The notes below the pieces were generated by a model. It was not told where the DNA came from. It searched no databases and worked only from the letters and a program-made list of their open reading frames with translations. Position numbers and translations under genes: made by a program. Of a stretch of 17,013 bases of DNA, positions 13,939 through 17,013 are shown piece after piece. This DNA is from Halovenus sp. (GTDB lineage: Archaea; Halobacteriota; Halobacteria; Halobacteriales; Haloarculaceae), in contig PUMG01000200.1 in NCBI GenBank assembly GCA_003551265.1, forward strand, positions 1 to 17,013, read 5' to 3'. Within the stretch, counting starts at the first letter, position 1. The number at the start of each line of letters is the position of its first letter.

Positions 13939-13946
13939 TATATAAT
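13939..13946. promoter_or_regulatory. Strong TATA-like element TATATAAT in the non-coding stretch
   Basis: On the plus strand it is preceded by the purine-rich CGAAAGGG (a BRE-like context) and would start a transcript near 13968, giving the 85-aa gene a leader of about 70 nt that contains the repeats. On the minus strand it could drive the micro-ORF at 13845-13901. Confidence 0.4.
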
Positions 13947-13970
13947 CGAGACACCCGAGACTGTGTAACC

Positions 13971-14022
13971 CGGTTTCGGACGCGACCGTCCAGGGAAGAC
14001 TCGGTTTTGGACGGAACCGTTC
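13971..14022 (+). repeat. Two imperfect 21-bp direct repeats, 31 bp apart
   Basis: Copies at 13971-13991 and 14002-14022 match at 17 of 21 positions (core CGGTTT.GGACG..ACCGT). The 31-bp period is close to three helical turns. Each copy has an internal dyad (CGGTT...AACCG in the second, one mismatch in the first). They may be paired protein-binding sites or RNA hairpins in the leader of the 85-aa gene. Confidence 0.5.
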
Positions 14023-14037
14023 GAGCTGATATCGAAC
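14019..14037 (+). promoter_or_regulatory. Inverted repeat GTTCGA...TCGAAC at the start of the 85-aa gene
   Basis: Perfect 6-bp arms (14019-14024 and 14032-14037) with a 7-nt centre end one base before ATG 14039. In RNA this hairpin would sit directly at the initiation site; in DNA it could be an operator. Confidence 0.4.
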
Positions 14038-14038
14038 A

Positions 14039-14296
14039 ATGGCAGACAGACACCACGTCCAGCACGACACCTCAGGAGCCCAGATAGAGATCGTCGAGAG
14101 ACCGTACCGCCAGCAGATGGAACACCCGGCAGTCGAGGTGACCGTCTGGGAATCTATCGATGACAGCTGTACGATTCTGTTCGAGGAGGTCAACCCCGCC
14201 TACAGACGACTCGAACCCGCCGGTCCGATTCTCGGAACGCTCCCACGTGCCGCGGTGACCGCACTCGAAGACCTTGGCTACGAAGTTCCCGCGTGA
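14039..14296 (+). CDS. Small orphan protein, 85 residues, function unknown
   Basis: I do not recognise this protein. It starts MADRHHVQHDTSG, continues as alternating polar/hydrophobic segments suggestive of beta strands (AQIEIVERPY, AVEVTVWESI, SCTILFEEV) and ends with a helix-like LPRAAVTALEDLGYEVPA. It has no signal peptide or membrane helix. Composition and codon use resemble the neighbouring genes, and the frame is clean from ATG to TGA, so it is likely real. It lies alone between a repeat-rich leader and the convergent aldehyde dehydrogenase (64 bp between stops). The unusual leader suggests regulated expression. The ending, with a hydrophobic helix before GYEVPA, resembles small haloarchaeal proteins of unknown role, but no function is claimed. 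Confidence 0.65.
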   Translation: MADRHHVQHDTSGAQIEIVERPYRQQMEHPAVEVTVWESIDDSCTILFEEVNPAYRRLEPAGPILGTLPRAAVTALEDLGYEVPA

Positions 14297-14325
14297 CATC
14301 CCCTCGCCGTAAACAGGTTGTTTCT

Positions 14326-14346
14326 CTCCTCGCACAAAGAGAGGAG
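14326..14346. terminator. Possible hairpin between convergent genes (weak)
   Basis: CTCCTC (14326-14331) and GAGGAG (14341-14346) can pair around a 9-nt loop in the 64-bp gap between the 85-aa gene and the aldehyde dehydrogenase. A T-rich run lies before it rather than after it on the plus strand. It may mark 3' ends. Confidence 0.25.
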
Positions 14347-14360
14347 TTCAGGCTCCCGAC

Positions 14361-15854
14361 CTAGCCGAGTGTGAACGGGTCTTCGACCTCGCCAGCACGG
14401 TCGACCCAGACTGTTTTCGTCTGCAGATACGCGTCCATCCCTTCTGCTCCGAGTTCGCGTCCCAGCCCACTGTCTTTGTATCCGCCGAACGGTGCGTTGT
14501 ACGCCAGCGTCCGGTACTCGTTGACCCAGACGGTTCCGGCGTCGATTTGCTCGGCGAATCGGTGGGCCTGGCGCATGTCCTCCGTCCAGACACCCGCAGC
14601 GAGACCAAAATCCGAGGCGTTTGCGAGCGCGAGCACCTCGTGTTCGTCCTCGAAGGTCAGAACACTGGCGACAGGTCCGAAGATCTCCTCCTGTGCAACA
14701 GTCATCTCGTTGTCGACGTCGGTGAGTACGGTCGGTTCGAAGAAACACTCACCCGGCAGTCCCTCCGGTTGTTCGCCGCCGTAAGCCACAGTTGCGCCTT
14801 CTCTCTCGGCAGCCTCGACGTAGGATACGTTCGTCTCTAGCTGGCCCCGGAAGGCGACCGGTCCCATCTCAGTTTCGGGGTCCATCGGGTCACCGAGTTC
14901 GACTGTCGAGGCACGTTCAGTGAGGCGGTGGATGAACTCATCGGCAATCGCTTCGTGGACGAACACCCTCGAACCCGCCAGACAGGTCTGGCCCGTCGCG
15001 GCGAATATCCCCTTGATAACGCCGTTAATCGCGTTTTCGAGGTTTGCGCTCGGAAAGACGACGTTCGGACTCTTGCCACCCAGTTCGAGCGAGACAGGAA
15101 CGAGTGACTCACCCGCACGAGCACCGATTGACCGGCCAACATCCGTGCTGCCGGTGAAGGCCACCTTGTGGACATCCTCGTGGCTGACGAGTGCATCTCC
15201 TGTTGTTCCACCCGAACCCGTCACGACGTTGTAGACGCCTGCTGGCAATCCGCCCTCCCCGTGGAGAATCTCTGCGAGACGAAGCGCACTCACTGGCGTG
15301 TACGAACTCGGCTTGTGAACGAACGTACAGCCAGCGGCGAGGGCGGGAGCCAGTTTGAACGTCGTCAACAAGAGTGGCGAGTTCCACGGCGTCACCGCAC
15401 CGACGACGCCGTACGGCTCTTTTGTCACGTAGGTGTGAAACTGTCCGTCCTTGTTTGCGACCGGTATTGTCCGCCCCTCCGCAGTCCGACAGCGGGCCGC
15501 AAAGTATCGAAACCACTCCCCGAGACTCCCCATCTGTCCGCGCATCTCGCGGATGAGTTTGCCGTTCTGGCGAGTTTCTAGCTCGGCCAGTTCCTCTGCG
15601 TGGTCGTCGAGTACATCAGCGACCTGCTCGATGATGCTCGCACGCTGGTCTGGTAACAGGTTTCCCCACTCTTCGCTCTCGAACGCCGCGCTGGCCGCAG
15701 CAACCGCGTTGTCGACATCCCCTCGAGTCCCTGCTGGAACTGTTGCCCACACTGTTCCGTCGTACGGGTAGGCGACCTCCACTCGTTCGTCGCTCTCCGA
15801 AGCGGTGAACTCCCCGTCGAGGAACAGGTCGTACTCTGTATGAGGTTGTGACAT
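14361..15854 (-). CDS. NAD(P)-dependent aldehyde dehydrogenase
   Basis: A 497-residue cytosolic aldehyde dehydrogenase of the classical superfamily, oxidising an aldehyde to a carboxylic acid with NAD(P)+. Motifs: PWNSP with the oxyanion Asn158, HKPSS with Lys181, FTGSTDVG (233-240, Rossmann loop), SLELGGKSP with the general base Glu257, GQTCLAGSR with the nucleophile Cys291, QEEIFGPV (388-395) and NAPFGGYKDSGLGRE (453-467). All catalytic residues are intact and length is normal. The open frame continues upstream to 16523, but the extra part is antisense to the SCP2-like gene and lacks family sequence; ATG 15854 gives the standard N-terminus with a TATA-like element about 29 nt before it. The subfamily resembles betaine-aldehyde, muconic-semialdehyde or phenylacetaldehyde dehydrogenases. 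It diverges from the SCP2-like/hydrolase pair, perhaps in one pathway. Confidence 0.94.
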   Translation of the reverse strand: MSQPHTEYDLFLDGEFTASESDERVEVAYPYDGTVWATVPAGTRGDVDNAVAAASAAFESEEWGNLLPDQRASIIEQVADVLDDHAEELAELETRQNGKLIREMRGQMGSLGEWFRYFAARCRTAEGRTIPVANKDGQFHTYVTKEPYGVVGAVTPWNSPLLLTTFKLAPALAAGCTFVHKPSSYTPVSALRLAEILHGEGGLPAGVYNVVTGSGGTTGDALVSHEDVHKVAFTGSTDVGRSIGARAGESLVPVSLELGGKSPNVVFPSANLENAINGVIKGIFAATGQTCLAGSRVFVHEAIADEFIHRLTERASTVELGDPMDPETEMGPVAFRGQLETNVSYVEAAEREGATVAYGGEQPEGLPGECFFEPTVLTDVDNEMTVAQEEIFGPVASVLTFEDEHEVLALANASDFGLAAGVWTEDMRQAHRFAEQIDAGTVWVNEYRTLAYNAPFGGYKDSGLGRELGAEGMDAYLQTKTVWVDRAGEVEDPFTLG

Positions 15855-15878
15855 GGCTGGGTTCGATACGAAACACAG

Positions 15879-15887
15879 TGTAATAGG
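15879..15887 (-). promoter_or_regulatory. Candidate promoter of the aldehyde dehydrogenase gene
   Basis: CCTATTACA on the minus strand is centred about 29 nt upstream of ATG 15854, which fits a leaderless start. A short dyad TTCG-ATA-CGAA (15862-15872) lies between it and the ATG. Confidence 0.4.
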
Positions 15888-16021
15888 CGTAGTTGCAGAA
15901 ATGTCTCTGTACGCGCGATAACTCCGGATTATTCCTCTGGAAATCTCGGCGTACGGGAGCCTCATTTCGACCTGTGCTACCCCTCTCGCGGGTAAGATTC
16001 GCTTCTGTCTGGATACGCCGG

Positions 16022-16029
16022 GTATAACT
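16022..16029 (+). promoter_or_regulatory. Candidate promoter of the SCP2-like/hydrolase unit
   Basis: GTATAACT would place the transcription start near 16050. That leaves a leader of about 45 nt before ATG 16095, or a nearly leaderless GTG at 16053. The rest of the divergent gap (15888-16021) shows no other clear element. Confidence 0.45.
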
Positions 16030-16059
16030 AAGCAGGTTTCAGGTGGAATCTTGTGCCAC

Positions 16060-16084
16060 CCCGGAGCGGAGAAATGACTCCGGG
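16060..16084 (+). promoter_or_regulatory. Leader hairpin overlapping the ribosome-binding site of the SCP2-like gene
   Basis: CCCGGAG (16060-16066) and CTCCGGG (16078-16084) form a perfect 7-bp stem with an 11-nt loop. The 3' arm overlaps the GGGAG Shine-Dalgarno candidate (16082-16086), which sits 8 nt before ATG 16095, and the loop holds another in-frame ATG (16074). Folding could therefore mask initiation. A second pairing, GGTGG/CCACC (16042-16060), partly precedes the predicted transcript start. Confidence 0.4.
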
Positions 16085-16094
16085 AGTACAGACT

Positions 16095-16511
16095 ATGGCA
16101 GACACAGAATTCGGCACACACGAGTGGTGGCAGGAGTACAAGCAAACAGTCAATCAGGACGACGAGATGAGCGTCCGTGGCCACGACAGGTTCGACGAGA
16201 ACTTTCTCATCCAGATCGAAGACGACGAGTTCCTCATCGAGATGAACCGTGGCAACGTCGTGGACGTCGTCCCAAAACCCGGCACGAACGACGAGTGGTC
16301 GTTTGGCGTGCAGGGGAGCAAGCAGGCGTGGGAGGAGTTCGTTCAGGAGATTCCTCCCGCCCACAACAACGAAATTATCGCCTCCAATTATCGGACGAAA
16401 GTCAGAGGCGACGACAACCACCTCGAGCTGCACGGGAACAACCGGAAGATATTCCAGAACCTGCGTCCGTTCCAGCGGGCGCTCGACCTGATGCGCGAGG
16501 CCAACAACTGA
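16095..16511 (+). CDS. SCP2 (sterol-carrier-like) small protein
   Basis: A 138-residue protein from ATG 16095. The frame is open from GTG 16053 and ATG 16074, but MADTEFGTHEWWQEY is a natural N-terminus and has an SD-like GGGAG 8 nt before it. The central block DENFLIQIEDDEFLIEMNRGNVVDVVP (34-60) followed by EWSFGVQGSKQAWEEFVQEIPP (67-88) has the strand pattern of the SCP2 domain: ligand-induced strand pair, then a 'f.i.G....w..l..G' segment. The C-terminal KIFQNLRPFQRALDLMREA is helical. SCP2-like folds bind lipids or hydrophobic acyl compounds, and small versions occur next to catabolic hydrolases. It precedes the alpha/beta hydrolase by 11 nt, so the two are probably co-transcribed. Assignment is by pattern recognition and moderately certain; the ligand is unknown. 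Confidence 0.68.
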   Translation: MADTEFGTHEWWQEYKQTVNQDDEMSVRGHDRFDENFLIQIEDDEFLIEMNRGNVVDVVPKPGTNDEWSFGVQGSKQAWEEFVQEIPPAHNNEIIASNYRTKVRGDDNHLELHGNNRKIFQNLRPFQRALDLMREANN

Positions 16512-16522
16512 GACATCCACCA

Positions 16523-17013
16523 ATGAGTCTTACACCACCTGCACACGGCGAGCACGAAGAGATTACTGGAAAGTACGTCGGTGTCGACATTCAGGGCACC
16601 ACCCAGCGTGTCTACTACGAAGAGCGTGGGCCGGACGACGGCATCCCGCTCATCTGTCAGCACACGGCTGGCAACCACGGACAGGAGTGGCGACATCTCC
16701 TCGAAGACGACGAGATAACGGAGAACTTCCGCGTCATCGCCTACGACCTGCCACACCACGGCAAGTCACTCCCACCAATGACCGAGGCGTGGTGGACGGA
16801 AGACTACACCCTCACCGCCGACCGGTTCGTCGAGAGCATCGTCGGCATCGCGGATGCGCTCAAACTCGACAACCCCGTCTACATGGGGTCGAGCATCGGC
16901 GGAAACGTCATCTTGCAGTTAGGCGATAGATACCCCGACCGGTTCCGGGCGCTCATCGGGCTGGAGTGTGGAACGCACAGCCCGGGCTACTACCTCGACT
17001 GGTTCGACGACCC
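16523..17013 (+). CDS. Alpha/beta-fold hydrolase, N-terminal part (cut by window edge)
   Basis: 163 complete codons from ATG 16523, open to the window end. The sequence is a typical alpha/beta hydrolase N-terminal half: strand-rich start (YVGVDIQGTTQRVYYEERG), PLICQHTAGNHGQEW (42-56) with the oxyanion-hole HTAGN, FRVIAYDLPHHGKS (69-82, the D.pGhG.S-type motif), then PVYMGSSIGGNVILQL (118-133) with the nucleophile elbow G-S-S-I-G, Ser124. The acid and His of the triad lie beyond the edge. Members split esters, thioesters or C-C bonds; meta-cleavage hydrolases of aromatic pathways share this layout, which would suit the divergent aldehyde dehydrogenase, but no substrate can be read. It lies 11 nt after the SCP2-like gene. 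Confidence 0.9.
   Translation, partial: MSLTPPAHGEHEEITGKYVGVDIQGTTQRVYYEERGPDDGIPLICQHTAGNHGQEWRHLLEDDEITENFRVIAYDLPHHGKSLPPMTEAWWTEDYTLTADRFVESIVGIADALKLDNPVYMGSSIGGNVILQLGDRYPDRFRALIGLECGTHSPGYYLDWFDD

Larger units (their letters stand above)
13687..14038. other. 352-bp non-coding stretch with a TATA element, repeats and inverted repeats
   Basis: No convincing gene of ordinary length was found here. It contains a TATATAAT element (13939-13946) usable in either direction, a possible 18-codon minus-strand ORF (13845-13901), two imperfect 21-bp direct repeats (13971-13991 and 14002-14022) and a 6-bp inverted repeat (14019-14037) touching the next gene's start. No tRNA-like fold was recognised. 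Confidence 0.6.

Noticed and set aside
13687..14038. tRNA or other structured RNA gene in the non-coding stretch
   Set aside because: No T-arm GGTTCGAATCC-type sequence or acceptor pairing was found, only short repeats and dyads.
15855..16523. Upstream extension of the aldehyde dehydrogenase frame to a 720-residue protein
   Set aside because: The extra 223 residues lie antisense to the SCP2-like gene and cross the divergent promoter region. The dehydrogenase has a normal N-terminus at ATG 15854.
1..17013. CRISPR array, insertion sequence or integrase-linked element
   Set aside because: No regularly spaced direct repeats, transposase-like proteins or terminal inverted repeats were seen. The window reads as ordinary chromosomal DNA with catabolic clusters.

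Overview
The window looks like a chromosomal segment of a haloarchaeon (class Halobacteria). The evidence is GC-rich DNA, very acidic proteins, TATA-type promoters placed about 30 nt before start codons (leaderless transcripts), an archaeal Pth2-type peptidyl-tRNA hydrolase, an F420/LLM-type oxidoreductase, an ArsR-like winged-helix regulator, and a secreted protein with carboxypeptidase-regulatory-like, CARDB and dockerin modules. I do not name a genus. No rRNA, tRNA, CRISPR array or insertion sequence was seen.

Layout. (1) 1-2163, minus strand: tryptophan genes in the order trpD, trpF, trpE (trpE runs off the left edge). trpF and trpE overlap by ATGA. (2) 2330-7256, minus strand: livH, livM, an LLM-class oxidoreductase and a large flavin monooxygenase/Old Yellow Enzyme fusion, with ATGA overlaps at livH/livM and LLM/fusion. 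The fusion resembles 2-aminobenzoyl-CoA (anthraniloyl-CoA) monooxygenase/reductase and salicylyl-CoA 5-hydroxylase. A MaoC-type hot-dog dehydratase diverges from livH across a 62-bp gap holding one symmetric TATA box. Together these look like a catabolic module for an aromatic or other CoA-activated acid: uptake permeases, ring hydroxylation/reduction, and hydration. It sits next to the genes that make and consume anthranilate. (3) 7792-9445: a double-winged-helix regulator with a palindrome at its own start, a DUF5802-like protein and Pth2, facing each other convergently. (4) 9545-11280: a small two-helix membrane protein of the DUF3311 type and a sodium:solute symporter, probably one transport unit. 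(5) 11332-14296: a secreted multidomain protein, a small protein with GIY-YIG-like sequence features, a 352-bp non-coding stretch with repeats and inverted repeats, and an 85-aa orphan. (6) 14361-17013: an aldehyde dehydrogenase divergent from an SCP2-like small protein followed by an alpha/beta hydrolase cut by the right edge. This is a second probable catabolic cluster.

The most notable points are the anthraniloyl/salicylyl-CoA hydroxylase-type fusion beside trpDFE, its shortened C-terminus, the symmetric divergent promoter at 7284-7290, several perfect palindromes at promoter positions (8599-8611, 9492-9509, 11281-11297), and the structured leaders upstream of the 85-aa gene and the SCP2-like gene.
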